Shown: one piece after another, positions 16,094-24,956 of the stretch | How positions within the stretch are numbered: position 1 is the stretch's first letter | Layout of the letters: every line of letters begins with the position of its first letter | Assembly (NCBI RefSeq): GCF_001701025.1 | Contig: NZ_CP016793.1 | Coordinates: 8,928,001 to 8,992,000 of the forward strand | DNA from: Lentzea guizhouensis | GTDB lineage: Bacteria > Actinomycetota > Actinomycetes > Mycobacteriales > Pseudonocardiaceae | Length of the DNA: 64,000 nt | Reading direction: 5' to 3' | Translations under genes and position numbers: made by a program | The notes under the pieces: model-generated | What the model was told of the DNA's origin: nothing | Databases searched by the model: none | What the model saw: the letters and a program-made list of their open reading frames with translations, nothing else

Positions 16094-17842
16094 GTGCGGA
16101 CACATCCCGAGGTACAGCGAGCACTGGAAGCCCGACGAGCCGGTGTCACTCCCGCGGCACCGAGCCCCCACGCCCTGATCGCCTCCCTGATGCGCGATCC
16201 GGCGACTTCTTCCCTGTTCCACGAGCAAGTTCCCGCGACGGCACGCGCGCACGGCACCGACGCCGTGACAGCCGAGATCCGCCGAGCACTGTTGTCCGCA
16301 GAGGATGGTGAAGCGCGTGAACAGCTGCTCGACAGCGCCATGGTCCACCGGCTCGCACCGGTCACCGCCGCCGAGGCGCGGGCCGTCGCCGCGGGGCCTG
16401 CGGTGTGGCGCTACCTGGACGTCCTCGGCGAGCCGGTCGACGCCGATCCCCGCTCCCCCTACGAGAAGCTGATGCTCGACCTGGTGCACGACGACGTCCC
16501 GCTGCCGTTGGCACCGCCCGCGACCGGCCCGGTCGTCGTCCAGTCGATGCTCATCGGCGGCACCGCCCGGCCGGGTGAGGGCGCGAGCGGTGGGCTCACC
16601 GTCTTCCTCTCCTCGCTCGCCGAGGCACTGGTGCGGCGCCCGGACATCGGCCGGGTGGTCACCGTGGTGCTCGCGGCGGAGCCGACCACCGTGACCGTCG
16701 AGAAGAGCCCCGGGTTCGACCACTGGACCGTGCACGTGCCCGTCGACTCGCCGACCGCGCTCGCGCAGCCGGACATGGCCCGTCACCGGGCGGGGATCAC
16801 CTGGTGGCTCACGCGACTGCTGCCGCGGTGCGGCCTGGTCCCGGACGTCGTGCACGTGCGCTACTCGGACGACGGCTCGCTCGCGGTGGCCGACGCCGCC
16901 CGTTTGCTGGGCGCGAAGCTCGTGTTCACCGTCACCCCGGACCCCCATCGCCACCTGGCCGAGCGCTACCTCGAAGACGCTGACAACCTCCCGGCGATGT
17001 GGTTCGACCTGCACCGCGTGCGGGCCGCCGACCACCTCGTCGCGCGCGCGGACCAGGTGATCACCATCGGGGGGAGGCAGGACGAGGTGCTGGCGCACTT
17101 CCCGCAACTCACCCCGGAGTCCCTGCAGGCGCTGGAAGAAGGCATCGCACTGCCACCACCGCCAACGAACCGGTCACTCGTGCGGGAGTTGTTCGCACCG
17201 TCGGCGCTGCCCCGCCTGGACTCCTCCGCGGAGGGTCTGCCCGTGCTGCTCAACGTGGGCAGGTTGCACCCGCTGAAGCAGCAGGGGTCGCTGGTGCGGG
17301 CGTGGCTCGAGGCGGGTCTGCACCGCAGGACCGCGCTGGTGGTCATCGGCGGCTCCCGCACCGACAGGACCCCTGACGAGCAGGCCGTCCTGGACGAGGT
17401 GCTCGACCTGGCCCGCTCCGAACCCTCGGCACGCGGCCGACTGGCCGTGCTGCCCGCCTGGTCCAACCACGACGTGCGGCGGCTGCAGCACGAACTGGCC
17501 GCCACCCCACCCGCCTCGGGCGCACCGCACGTCTACGCCTGCGCCAGCGCGAAGGAGGAGTTCGGCATCGCCGTGCTCGAGGCGATGGAGGCGGGGCTGC
17601 TGGCCGTCGGCCCGCAGCGTGGCGGCCTGCGTTGCTACATCGAGGAAGGCCGCAACGGTTTCCTGGTGGACACCTCCACAGCGCGGTCGCTGGCCGCAGG
17701 ACTGGAGCGGGTCGTCCGCCTCGGCGCAGCCACCGGGCCGATCGCGGCGGCCGGCCAGGCGACCGTGCGCGGGCGGTTCGACATCAACGCCGTGGCGGAC
17801 CCGTTCGCGGCGCTCTACCGCGGTCTGTCGGCCAAACCGTGA
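16094..17842 (+). CDS. GT4 family glycosyltransferase (sucrose-phosphate-synthase-like)
   Basis: Large GT-B glycosyltransferase (about 582 aa). Seen: an N-terminal helical extension of about 145 residues without recognised domain; LIGGTARPGEGASGGLTVFL, the Gly-rich donor loop of SPS-like GT4 enzymes; VHVRYSDDGSLAVADAARLL; LNVGRLHPLKQQGSLVRAWL (start of the second Rossmann domain); and CASAKEEFGIAVLEAMEAG, the E-x7-E motif. The start is uncertain: GTG 16094 or TTG 16076, neither with a good ribosome site. Substrate unknown; SPS-like members make sucrose, glucosylglycerate or related osmolytes. Divergent from the GT1 gene. Confidence 0.8.
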   Translation: MRTHPEVQRALEARRAGVTPAAPSPHALIASLMRDPATSSLFHEQVPATARAHGTDAVTAEIRRALLSAEDGEAREQLLDSAMVHRLAPVTAAEARAVAAGPAVWRYLDVLGEPVDADPRSPYEKLMLDLVHDDVPLPLAPPATGPVVVQSMLIGGTARPGEGASGGLTVFLSSLAEALVRRPDIGRVVTVVLAAEPTTVTVEKSPGFDHWTVHVPVDSPTALAQPDMARHRAGITWWLTRLLPRCGLVPDVVHVRYSDDGSLAVADAARLLGAKLVFTVTPDPHRHLAERYLEDADNLPAMWFDLHRVRAADHLVARADQVITIGGRQDEVLAHFPQLTPESLQALEEGIALPPPPTNRSLVRELFAPSALPRLDSSAEGLPVLLNVGRLHPLKQQGSLVRAWLEAGLHRRTALVVIGGSRTDRTPDEQAVLDEVLDLARSEPSARGRLAVLPAWSNHDVRRLQHELAATPPASGAPHVYACASAKEEFGIAVLEAMEAGLLAVGPQRGGLRCYIEEGRNGFLVDTSTARSLAAGLERVVRLGAATGPIAAAGQATVRGRFDINAVADPFAALYRGLSAKP

Positions 17843-17864
17843 CACCGCGAGGCCGAGCCGGTCG

Positions 17865-18164
17865 TCACCGCTTCCTACCGGCGTCGAGCGCCTGCCGGGA
17901 CGGACGAAGGCGTTGCGGCGTCTCCGCCTTGCGAGGTGGCCGGTCGTTGGCGATCAGCACGGCCATCCACGGCAACGGGACGGACAGCAGTATCAGGGCG
18001 AGCGCCAGCCACCAGACCTCCGCGAACAGCACGGCCAGCACGACGCACGGAATGCGCAGGCTCATCATCAGGGCGTACCTGCGTCGCCGGGCCGACAGCT
18101 GGTCCTCGTACGAAGGAGCGGCCGAGGTGATCAGGACGGGGTTGTCGCGTCGTTGCGAGTTCAC
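17865..18164 (-). CDS. DUF3099 membrane protein
   Basis: Small membrane protein of 99 aa of the actinobacterial DUF3099 family. Seen: the family opening PVLITSAAPSYEDQLSARRR (residues 8-27), then two closely spaced hydrophobic helices separated by WW, and a basic tail (RPPRKAETPQRLRPSRQ). The function is unknown. GTG 18164 has GGAGGT 5 nt upstream. It is convergent with the GT4 gene (22 bp gap) and divergent from the qcrB paralogue. Confidence 0.85.
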   Translation of the reverse strand: MNSQRRDNPVLITSAAPSYEDQLSARRRRYALMMSLRIPCVVLAVLFAEVWWLALALILLSVPLPWMAVLIANDRPPRKAETPQRLRPSRQALDAGRKR

Positions 18165-18273
18165 ACCAGACCTCCGTTCTCCTCTGTGGTTCGCAGTGCG
18201 GGCCGGTGAGGTTCGTGTCTGCTCCGTCACGCCGAACGCTCGCCCCGGCCGCCGCGGCGGTGTGGCAACCTGA

Positions 18274-18312
18274 GCTGAGAGCGATCGCGGTCCAGCCGTG
18301 ACAGCTCTCAGC
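18274..18312. promoter_or_regulatory. Inverted repeat upstream of the orphan cytochrome b gene
   Basis: Arms GCTGAGAG (18274-18281) and CTCTCAGC (18305-18312), 23 nt apart, in the 245-bp divergent region between the DUF3099 gene and qcrB. It could be an operator or an RNA hairpin in the leader. No function can be read. Confidence 0.3.
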
Positions 18313-18409
18313 GGCGGCGCGGGTTCGATCCATCGTCCGGCGATCGAACCCGCACTCGCCTACCGTGAAAGCCGAAGAACGAACCTCCGCCGCTCTGGGA
18401 GCGTGAGTC

Positions 18410-20074
18410 ATGAGTGCCATCACCACGCCGACGAAGCCGGCCAACGCGGCCGCGCGCGTCGCCGGAGCGGCGGCCAACGCTGCCGATGAGCGGTTCCACC
18501 CGGCCTCGGGTCTGCGCAAGCAGATCAACAAGGTCTTTCCGACGCATTGGTCGTTCCTGCTCGGTGAGATCGCGTTGTACAGCTTCATCGTGTTGTTGTT
18601 GTCGGGTACGTATCTGGCGTTGTTCTTCGACCCGTCGATGACCGAGGTCACCTACAACGGTGCGTTCGAGAACCTGCGCGGGATCGAGATGTCGCGGGCG
18701 TTCGCCTCGACGCTGGACATCTCGTTCGAGACCCGTGGTGGGTTGTTCGTGCGTCAGGTGCACCACTGGGCGGCGTTGCTGTTCATGGCGGCGATCGTGG
18801 TGCACATGTTCCGGATCTTTTTCACCGGTGCGTTCCGCAAGCCGCGTGAGATCAACTGGGTCATCGGCATCGTGCTGTTCATGCTCGGTGCGATCGAGGG
18901 CTTCCTGGGGTACTCGCTGCCCGACGACCTGCTCTCGGGTACCGGTCTGCGGGTGATGGCGGCGTTGCTGATCTCGTTCCCGGTGATCGGCACGTGGTTG
19001 AACTGGTTGATGTTCGGCGGGGAGTTCCCGGGCACGGACATCATCCCGATGCTCTACACCGCGCACATCCTGATCATCCCGGCGATCATCCTGGGTCTGA
19101 TCGGCGCGCACCTGGGCTTGGTGTGGTACCAGAAGCACACCCAGTTCCCCGGGGTGGGCCGCAAGGAGACCAACGTCGTCGGCGTGCGGATCATGCCGGT
19201 GTTCGCGGCGAAGGGCGGTGGGTTCTTCGCCATCGTCGTGGGTGTGATCGCGATCATGGGTGGGGTGTTCCAGATCAACCCGATCTGGAACTTCGGCCCG
19301 TACAACCCGGCGCAGGTCTCGGCCGGGTCGCAGCCGGACTGGTACATGGGCTGGACCGACGGTCTGGTGCGGATCTGGCCGGCGTGGGAGTTCTACCTGG
19401 GCAACTACACGATTCCGGCGCCGTTCCTGCCGTTCATCCTGGGTCTGCCGTTGCTGACCGGTATCGCGGCGGTGTATCCGTGGATCGAGCGGAGGATGAC
19501 CAAGGACTACGCGCATCACAACCTGTTGCAGCGTCCGCGGGACGTGCCGGTCCGCACGGCGCTGGGGTGGATGGCGATCACGTATTTCATGGTGTTGCTG
19601 CTGATGGGCGGCAACGACATCTTCGCCCACAAGTTCGACATCTCGTTGAACTTGACGACGTGGATGGGTCGGATCGGCATGCTGGTGCTGCCGCCGATCG
19701 CGTATGTCATCGCCTACCGGGTCTGCATCGGCTTGCAGCGTGCTGACCGTGAGGTGCTGGAGCACGGGGTGGAGACGGGGATCATCAGGCGGTTGCCGCA
19801 TGGTGAGTTCATCGAGATCCATCAGCCGCTGGGGCCGGTGGACGATCACGGTCACCCGATCCCGCTGGCGTATCAGGGTGCGTCGGTGCCGAAGAAGATG
19901 AACAAGCTCGGCTCGGCCGGTCACCCGGTGGCGGGTAGCACGTGGTCGCCGGACCCGGTCGAGGAGACCGTGGCCTTGGACAACGCGCGCCGCAAGGCAC
20001 ACGTGTCCGAAGGCCTCAGCGCGGAGGACACGGCCGGCGAGCTCGCGGGCAAGCCGTCCGACCCGAAGGCCTGA
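18410..20074 (+). CDS. qcrB: Cytochrome bc1 complex cytochrome b subunit (orphan QcrB)
   Basis: Cytochrome b of the actinobacterial bc1-aa3 respiratory complex (554 aa), which oxidises menaquinol in the membrane. Seen: haem-ligand histidines in [18 protein letters not shown] (residues 115-132) and [20 protein letters not shown] (215-234), and the quinol-site QPDWYMGW (PDWY, as in actinobacteria, where mitochondria have PEWY). At least eight transmembrane helices and the long hydrophilic C-terminal tail typical of QcrB are present. No qcrC or qcrA lies beside it, although qcrCAB is normally one operon, so this is probably a second copy. ATG 18410 follows GGGAGCG. Codon use differs slightly from the neighbours, with many TTG/GTG-rich codons as in highly expressed genes. 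Confidence 0.9.
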   Translation: MSAITTPTKPANAAARVAGAAANAADERFHPASGLRKQINKVFPTHWSFLLGEIALYSFIVLLLSGTYLALFFDPSMTEVTYNGAFENLRGIEMSRAFASTLDISFETRGGLFVRQVHHWAALLFMAAIVVHMFRIFFTGAFRKPREINWVIGIVLFMLGAIEGFLGYSLPDDLLSGTGLRVMAALLISFPVIGTWLNWLMFGGEFPGTDIIPMLYTAHILIIPAIILGLIGAHLGLVWYQKHTQFPGVGRKETNVVGVRIMPVFAAKGGGFFAIVVGVIAIMGGVFQINPIWNFGPYNPAQVSAGSQPDWYMGWTDGLVRIWPAWEFYLGNYTIPAPFLPFILGLPLLTGIAAVYPWIERRMTKDYAHHNLLQRPRDVPVRTALGWMAITYFMVLLLMGGNDIFAHKFDISLNLTTWMGRIGMLVLPPIAYVIAYRVCIGLQRADREVLEHGVETGIIRRLPHGEFIEIHQPLGPVDDHGHPIPLAYQGASVPKKMNKLGSAGHPVAGSTWSPDPVEETVALDNARRKAHVSEGLSAEDTAGELAGKPSDPKA

Positions 20075-20166
20075 GACGGCGGCTGCTGTTCATCGCGTCA
20101 CGGCCCGGCGTACGAGGTTGTCGGCGGCGCTCTGCCATCGTGGTCGCTCAGGCGAGTCACGGGGGT

Positions 20167-20837
20167 GTGACCACGGTGCCAGAACTGTCCGGGCTCTCCG
20201 AGGAGGTCCTGCGCTGGGCGACCGGCGCGGTGGGAGGTGGCGCTCGGGTGGCCGCGGTGACCGGCTTGCGCGAGGGGGCCAACCCGTGGTTGCTGAGGTT
20301 CGAACCGGCCGGTCACGTCGAGGCGGCCGTGCTGCGAGTCGGGACCCCGCTGATCCCGACCACCGCCGGCGGTTCGCCACCGAGGCCGCGGCACTGCGGG
20401 TCGCCGGTGACCACCGCTGCCTGCGCGCGTTGCTCGCCGCCGACCTCGACGGTGCCGGGTCCGGTGACCGCTGCACCGGCCTGGTCGACTGGGACTGCGC
20501 CGGCGCCGGACCACCGGGGGTCGACCTCGGCGGGGCCCGGTTCGACGCGGCCCTGCTGTTCGGGCTGCCCGCCGCCGACCACGTCCTGGAGGGGTGGCAG
20601 CGCGGTGCCGGCCGACGCGCGGAGCAGGTCGCCTACTGGGACGTCGTCGCGGCGGTGAACAGCCTGGCGGACATGTCGTTCTGCCTTCCGGCACTGCACG
20701 ACCAGGGCAGACCTGACCTCGACGCCGATCTCCTCCGGCACCGGCGGGACGCGTTCCTCAGCACCGCGCTGAACCGGCTGGACGCCGGCGGTCGACAGCA
20801 GGCGATCGAGGACCGGTCAATCTCCTCGAAAGGATGA
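20167..20837 (+). pseudogene. Aminoglycoside-phosphotransferase-like remnant lacking the catalytic loop
   Basis: Decayed APH/choline-kinase-like gene. From GTG 20167 one frame gives an N-lobe (LSEEVLRWATGAVGGG, then GLREGANPWLLRFEPAGH and AAVLRVGTPLIP). Near 20362 the reading switches to the next frame (RRFATEAAALRVAGDHRCL). This runs straight into the metal-binding part CTGLVDWDCAGAGPPGVDL and a C-terminal helical region to 20837. The stretch that should hold the HGDxxxxN catalytic loop and about 80 residues before it is missing, so even with the frame repaired the product could not be an active kinase. It is a clear pseudogene, not merely a sequencing slip. Confidence 0.75.
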
Positions 20838-20854
20838 TCCGACCTCCGTGAAAC

Positions 20855-20879
20855 GTTTCTGAGTCGATTCGCGGGGTAT
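20855..20879 (+). promoter_or_regulatory. SigB-type stress promoter
   Basis: GTTT (20855-20858), 15-nt spacer, GGGTAT (20874-20879), matching the SigB consensus. It agrees with the promoter at 7196-7220 in 21 of 25 positions, spacer included. It lies about 140 bp before the ATG of the DUF1990 gene and just after the APH remnant. Confidence 0.65.
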
Positions 20880-21020
20880 CGCCCTGGTGCACGGATGTGA
20901 TGGCGAGCGCGCAGACCGGCCGTCTCGCGCTCGTCGACCAGACGCGCCGCGGTGCACCCGGCCGAGCCAGGTGGGGACCTTCCCGGCCGGGCACCGCGGC
21001 GCCCGTTCCAGGGAAGGTCC

Positions 21021-21749
21021 ATGCGTCTCACACCGGCCGGCGACGTGCCGGTCCAGGAGGTCGTCCTGCGGTTGCGGGACAAGGCGGTCAACTACGACGA
21101 GTCCGAGGTACGCGGCTCCACGTGGCACTTCGACCACCACCGGTTCGCGCTCGGCACCGACGAGCCGGGGCGTCCGGAGAAGGGATCGCTCTGGTGGCAC
21201 GCCTGCCGTGAGGTGGGTGCGTACTCCTTCACGCCCGCCGCCCTGCTGCGTGCCCACTACGTGCGTGACGAGCCCCTGCTCGGCCGCAACCTGCTGCTGG
21301 TGGGCCGGTTCGCGTTCGCGCGGTTCCTGATGGGCGTGCGGATCACCGAGACGGCGTTCGACGAGGACGGCGTGCGGTACTGCTGGGGCTGGAGCTACGA
21401 GACGCTGCAGGGCCACATCGAGCGCGGCCGCGTCGACTACCGGGTGGTCAAGGACCTCGCCTCCGGCGCCGTCACGCTGGAGGTCAACAGCTACAACCAG
21501 GTGAACCCGCGCGCCCACCCGTTCATCCGGCTGGGCTGGTCGTTGTTCGGCCGGCGCGCGCAGCACCGCTTCTACACCGCGGTCGGCGAGAACCTGCGCG
21601 CACTGGCCGAACGGGCCCGCGACACCGGCGAGAGCCCGGCCGTGAGCGGTGACGGACTGGTCGAGGTTCCGCGGCAGACCGGGCGCGAACCGTTCTGGGC
21701 GGTTGCCGTGCTGGACGGTGCAGATGACTCCGACGGGAAACGAGGCTGA
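21021..21749 (+). CDS. DUF1990 family protein
   Basis: Soluble protein of 242 aa. The core (residues 12-195) matches the DUF1990 layout: LRLRDKAVNYDESEVRG, then a long central beta region with RITETAFDEDGVRYCWGWSY and a C-terminal segment HPFIRLGWSLFGRRAQHRFY. Members are widespread in actinobacteria and resemble START/SRPBCC folds; function unknown. ATG 21021 has GGGAAGG 4 nt upstream. Cotranscribed with the epimerase gene (2-nt gap) and preceded by a SigB-type promoter, so a stress role is likely. A C-terminal extension of about 45 residues is not part of the family. Confidence 0.85.
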   Translation: MRLTPAGDVPVQEVVLRLRDKAVNYDESEVRGSTWHFDHHRFALGTDEPGRPEKGSLWWHACREVGAYSFTPAALLRAHYVRDEPLLGRNLLLVGRFAFARFLMGVRITETAFDEDGVRYCWGWSYETLQGHIERGRVDYRVVKDLASGAVTLEVNSYNQVNPRAHPFIRLGWSLFGRRAQHRFYTAVGENLRALAERARDTGESPAVSGDGLVEVPRQTGREPFWAVAVLDGADDSDGKRG

Positions 21750-21751
21750 TC

Positions 21752-22720
21752 GTGAAGATCGTGATCACCGGTGCGTCCGGCAACGTCGGCACCGGCCTGC
21801 TCCGCGCACTCGCCGCGGACGACGCCGACCACGAGGTGATCGGCATCTGCCGCCGCCCGCCGCGCGCCGTCCCGCCCTACGCCGGGGTGCGCTGGATCGC
21901 CTGCGACCTCGCCTCCGACACGGCACCGGACGTGCTGGAGGAGGCGATGCGCGGTGCCGGTGCCGTGGTGCACATGGCGTGGATGTTCCAGCCCGTCCGG
22001 GAAGGCGAGCGCTTGCAGCGCACCAACTTCAAGGGCACCACGGCGGTGCTGCGGGCTGCCCGCCGAGCCGGTGTGCCGCACGTCGTGCACGGCTCGTCGA
22101 TCGCGGCCTACGCGCCCGCGTCCGCTCCGGTGGACGAGAACGCCGCCACCACGGGCATCCCCGGCTCCACCTACGGCGCGGGCAAGTCGGAGATCGAGTC
22201 CGAGCTGACCCGCTTCGCCGCCGAGAACCCGGACATCGCCGTGGCGGCCGTCCGTCCGACGCTGGTGGCGCAGCCGGGGGCGTCGGCGAGCTTCCTGGCC
22301 CTGTTCCTCGACCCGCTGGTGCCCCGGCGGCTGTTCGGCCTGTTGCGGCGCGGGATGATCCCGTTGCTGCCGCTGCCGTCGTCGCTGCAGGTGCAGCTCG
22401 TGGACGCCGACGACGTCGGTGACGCGATCGTGCGGATCCTGCACGCACGGGCGCGCGGGGCGTTCAACCTCGCCTCCGACACGCTGGAGCTCACCGACCT
22501 GGCCGCGACGGCGGGTGCCCGGCCCCTGCCCGTGCCGGCCGGGATCGCGCGACCCAGGAAGTCGAGCGCGGCCTGTGCGCGCGACCAGATCGCGGGGCTC
22601 GCCGAGGCGGCGGCGCTGCCCAGTCCGGCGCTGCGGCGGGACCGGTTCAGGACGGAGCCCGTGCTCACCGGCGCTCGTGTGAACGTCAACGTGGCCGCGC
22701 CGCCCCCGACGAACGTTTGA
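21752..22720 (+). CDS. NAD-dependent epimerase/dehydratase (extended SDR)
   Basis: Extended short-chain dehydrogenase of 322 aa. Seen: GASGNVGTGLLRALA (the GxxGxxG cofactor motif), IACDLASD, the catalytic Tyr-Lys pair in STYGAGKSEIE (YxxxK), and RPTLVAQPGAS. The C-terminal 70 residues (from AGIARPRKSSAACARD on) do not look like the usual end of the family and may be altered. Substrate unknown; such genes often follow DUF1990 genes. GTG 21752 begins 2 nt after the DUF1990 stop, so both are one operon under the SigB-type promoter at 20855. Confidence 0.8.
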   Translation: MKIVITGASGNVGTGLLRALAADDADHEVIGICRRPPRAVPPYAGVRWIACDLASDTAPDVLEEAMRGAGAVVHMAWMFQPVREGERLQRTNFKGTTAVLRAARRAGVPHVVHGSSIAAYAPASAPVDENAATTGIPGSTYGAGKSEIESELTRFAAENPDIAVAAVRPTLVAQPGASASFLALFLDPLVPRRLFGLLRRGMIPLLPLPSSLQVQLVDADDVGDAIVRILHARARGAFNLASDTLELTDLAATAGARPLPVPAGIARPRKSSAACARDQIAGLAEAAALPSPALRRDRFRTEPVLTGARVNVNVAAPPPTNV

Positions 22721-22775
22721 CCATGCCGCACGGCGGGCACAAGGGGAGGAGCTCACCGCCGACCGGAAGGCCGCC

Positions 22776-23936
22776 ATGCCCGCGTCTGCGCACGACGGAC
22801 TGCTCGCCGAGCGGTACGACCTCGTCGAACCGCTGGGGTCCGGTGGCATGGCCGAGGTGTGGCGCGCGCGGGACACCCGCCTGCACCGCGACGTCGCCGT
22901 CAAGCTCTTCCGCGCGGGATCCGACCTGGCAGACGGCCTGCGGTTCGACAACGAGGTCAGGACGCTGGCCGCGTTGTCGCACCCCGGTCTCGTCCAGGTG
23001 CACGACGCCGGCACCGGCGGCGACACGCCGTTCGTCGTGTTGCAGCTCGTCGAGGGCCGCACGCTGCGCGACCGCATCACCGACGGTCCGCTGACGCCCG
23101 ACGAGCTGCGCCGCCTCGGTGCCGAGCTCGCCGAGGCGCTGGCCTACGTGCACGCACGAGGCGTCGTGCACCGCGACATCAAACCGTCCAACGTCCTGCT
23201 CGACCGCGACGGCAACGCCCACCTCGCCGACTTCGGACTGGCCCGGCTGCTCGGCGCCACCCGCCTCACCCGCACGGGCCAGCTGGTGGGCACGGCCGCC
23301 TACCTCGCCCCCGAACAGGTGCGCGGCGACGACTTCGGCCACCCGGTGGACGTCTACGCCCTCGGTCTCGTCCTGCTCGAGTGCCTCACCGGCCGGCGGG
23401 AGTACGAGGGCAGCGAGATCGAGGCCGCCGTCGCCCGCCTGCACCGCCAGCCCGACGTGCCCGACGAGCTGCCCGCGGACCTCAGGCGCCTGCTCACGCT
23501 GATGACCTCGTTGTCGCCCCGCCGCCGCCCGTCAGCGGCCGACTGCGCGCGCATGTTGCGGGACCCGCAGGCCAACCCCACCCTGGCGGCCGCACCCGTT
23601 CGCGAGAGACGCCCGATCACCCCGTTCGTCGCGGCCGCTGTGGTGACGGCGCTCTGCGCCGCCGGCGTCGCCACCGCCTTCCTCTCACCACCGGCCGAAC
23701 CGGGCGAGTCGGCACCCCCGACGTCGACCGCACCGGTCGTCCCGGTCACCTCCAGCGAACCCCCGCCGACCGCCGCCGCGCAGCCGCCGGTCACCCACAC
23801 CGTCTTCGTGCCCGTGCAGGCCGGCCCGAAGGCCGACGTCCAGCAGCCGGCGCCGCAGAAGCCCGCGGCGAAGGACGACGACGGGCCCGGCGAGGACAAG
23901 CCCGACAAGGAGAAGGACAAGCCGGACAAGGGGTGA
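22776..23936 (+). CDS. Membrane-anchored Ser/Thr protein kinase (PknB type)
   Basis: Hanks-type serine/threonine kinase of 386 aa. Kinase domain residues 14-265: GSGGMAEV (Gly loop, 21-28), VAVK with K43, VVHRDIKPSNVLL (catalytic loop), DFGLARLL, the activation segment with THR/THR residues, and APEQ. A transmembrane helix at about 284-302 follows a basic RERR stop, then an extracellular Thr/Pro-rich tail ending in Lys-Asp-rich repeats (EDKPDKEKDKPDKG). No PASTA domains, so its signal is probably not muropeptide. ATG 22776 follows a weak site. It could act on the partner-switch proteins encoded around it; this is inference. Confidence 0.9.
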   Translation: MPASAHDGLLAERYDLVEPLGSGGMAEVWRARDTRLHRDVAVKLFRAGSDLADGLRFDNEVRTLAALSHPGLVQVHDAGTGGDTPFVVLQLVEGRTLRDRITDGPLTPDELRRLGAELAEALAYVHARGVVHRDIKPSNVLLDRDGNAHLADFGLARLLGATRLTRTGQLVGTAAYLAPEQVRGDDFGHPVDVYALGLVLLECLTGRREYEGSEIEAAVARLHRQPDVPDELPADLRRLLTLMTSLSPRRRPSAADCARMLRDPQANPTLAAAPVRERRPITPFVAAAVVTALCAAGVATAFLSPPAEPGESAPPTSTAPVVPVTSSEPPPTAAAQPPVTHTVFVPVQAGPKADVQQPAPQKPAAKDDDGPGEDKPDKEKDKPDKG

Positions 23937-23944
23937 CCCGGCCT

Positions 23945-23989
23945 GCGCTCACCCCACCGGCGCTCACCCCACCGGCGCTCACACCACCT
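23945..23989. repeat. Three 15-bp tandem repeats at the kinase/ATPase gene junction
   Basis: GCGCTCACCCCACCG at 23945-23959 and 23960-23974, and a variant with three substitutions at 23975-23989. It lies just past the kinase stop and covers the last codons of the opposite-strand anti-sigma ATPase gene (stop at 23979). Confidence 0.8.
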
Positions 23990-24413
23990 GCGACCCGCAC
24001 CGGGAGTCGCCGTCTTCGGGGCACCCCACCACCGCGAACACGGTCTTGCCACCGGCCAGCACCCGGACACCCCACTGCCGCGCGAGGCTGTCGACCACCG
24101 CGATGCCCCGTCCCCGGTTGCCGGCCAGCCGCGACTGCCCGCGCACCGGCTCGGCCGGTGACCCGTCGTCCACCTCGACGGCGATCTCACACCGCGTCGC
24201 ATGACGGAGCACGCGCAGCCGGCCGAAGCCCGACGCGTGGTCCAGCACGTTGTTCACCAGCTCGGTCACGACGAGCAGGACGTCGTAGAGGTGGTCCTCC
24301 CCCAGACCGCGCAGAGCACCGGTCAGCCGCCTGCGCAGCTCCGCCATCACCGTGGTCGGTTCGACGAGCGACTCGACCACCAGGGATGTGGACCCTTCAT
24401 CAACCGTCGTCAC
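23979..24413 (-). CDS. Anti-sigma regulatory ATPase (HATPase_c_2, RsbW-like)
   Basis: Cytosolic GHKL-type ATP-binding protein of 144 aa, the RsbW/SpoIIAB-like class that phosphorylates STAS antagonists and holds sigma factors, or a related signalling form. Seen: VVTELVNNVLDHA (N-box, with the Mg-binding Asn), VEVDDGSP (G1 box), and GNRGRGIAVVDSLA (G2 box). The N-box and Gly box are intact, so it should bind ATP. GTG 24413 is chosen because GGAGG lies 7 nt upstream; an in-frame start at 24446 is also possible. It faces the kinase gene. A paralogue with the same layout lies at 25996-26415. Confidence 0.85.
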   Translation of the reverse strand: MTTVDEGSTSLVVESLVEPTTVMAELRRRLTGALRGLGEDHLYDVLLVVTELVNNVLDHASGFGRLRVLRHATRCEIAVEVDDGSPAEPVRGQSRLAGNRGRGIAVVDSLARQWGVRVLAGGKTVFAVVGCPEDGDSRCGSQVV

Positions 24414-24583
24414 CGGGCGCCTCCGCGAAGGCAAGTGCGTGATCACCGAGATTCACTGCTCGTTTGCACGTTACCCACTGCAGACGTTCAGGACATAGCA
24501 GACGTTGCGTCACCGGTGCCCGCGCGCACGCGTCGCATGATCACAGTCACTCCCGTGTCGCACGCGTACAACCGAACACATGT

Positions 24584-24607
24584 GCGAGAAGGCTGATAGG
24601 TTCTCGC
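24584..24607. promoter_or_regulatory. Inverted repeat around a -10-like hexamer before the small Cys-protein gene
   Basis: GCGAGAA (24584-24590) and TTCTCGC (24601-24607) form a perfect 7+7 inverted repeat with the hexamer TGATAG in the 10-nt centre. The ATG at 24611 follows by 3 nt, so a leaderless or near-leaderless transcript under repressor control is plausible. Confidence 0.45.
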
Positions 24608-24610
24608 GTC

Positions 24611-24925
24611 ATGAACCGGCAAGCTCTCGCACCGTCCGAATTGGACGGCAACCTCACGTGCAGGTACGACTCGACCGGCCAGCTGGTCGCCCTCCTGCCC
24701 GCGAGGTGCAAGCTCGGCCGGCACACCCTCGCCCACTCCCAGTTCCGCGCGGTCGTGCAGAACGGCGAGGCCCACATCCGCTGTCTCGCGTGCGCGGCCG
24801 ACAACTCCGACCACTCGTGGCGGCTCACCTCCACGACGCCCGCTCCCGACCGCGCCGAGCTGTCCGAGGAGCGCTACCTCGAGCTCACGCGGCACCGGCC
24901 CCTGGCGGCACTCGGCAGCCGGTAG
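24611..24925 (+). CDS. Small cysteine-containing protein, possible zinc ribbon
   Basis: Protein of 104 aa. ATG 24611. Seen: four cysteines, with C..C spaced by 15 in the first half (NLTCRYDSTG, PARCKLGRHTL) and a CLAC pair in HIRCLACAADNSDHSW, which suggests a zinc-ribbon-like metal site. The C-terminal part is acidic and polar. There is no signal peptide or membrane segment. I do not recognise the family; similar small ribbon proteins are common in Pseudonocardiales. Divergent from the anti-sigma ATPase at 23979-24413 across about 200 bp. Confidence 0.65.
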   Translation: MNRQALAPSELDGNLTCRYDSTGQLVALLPARCKLGRHTLAHSQFRAVVQNGEAHIRCLACAADNSDHSWRLTSTTPAPDRAELSEERYLELTRHRPLAALGSR

Positions 24926-24956
24926 TCGCCGCCGGCGGTGGTCAACTGCGCCGATG

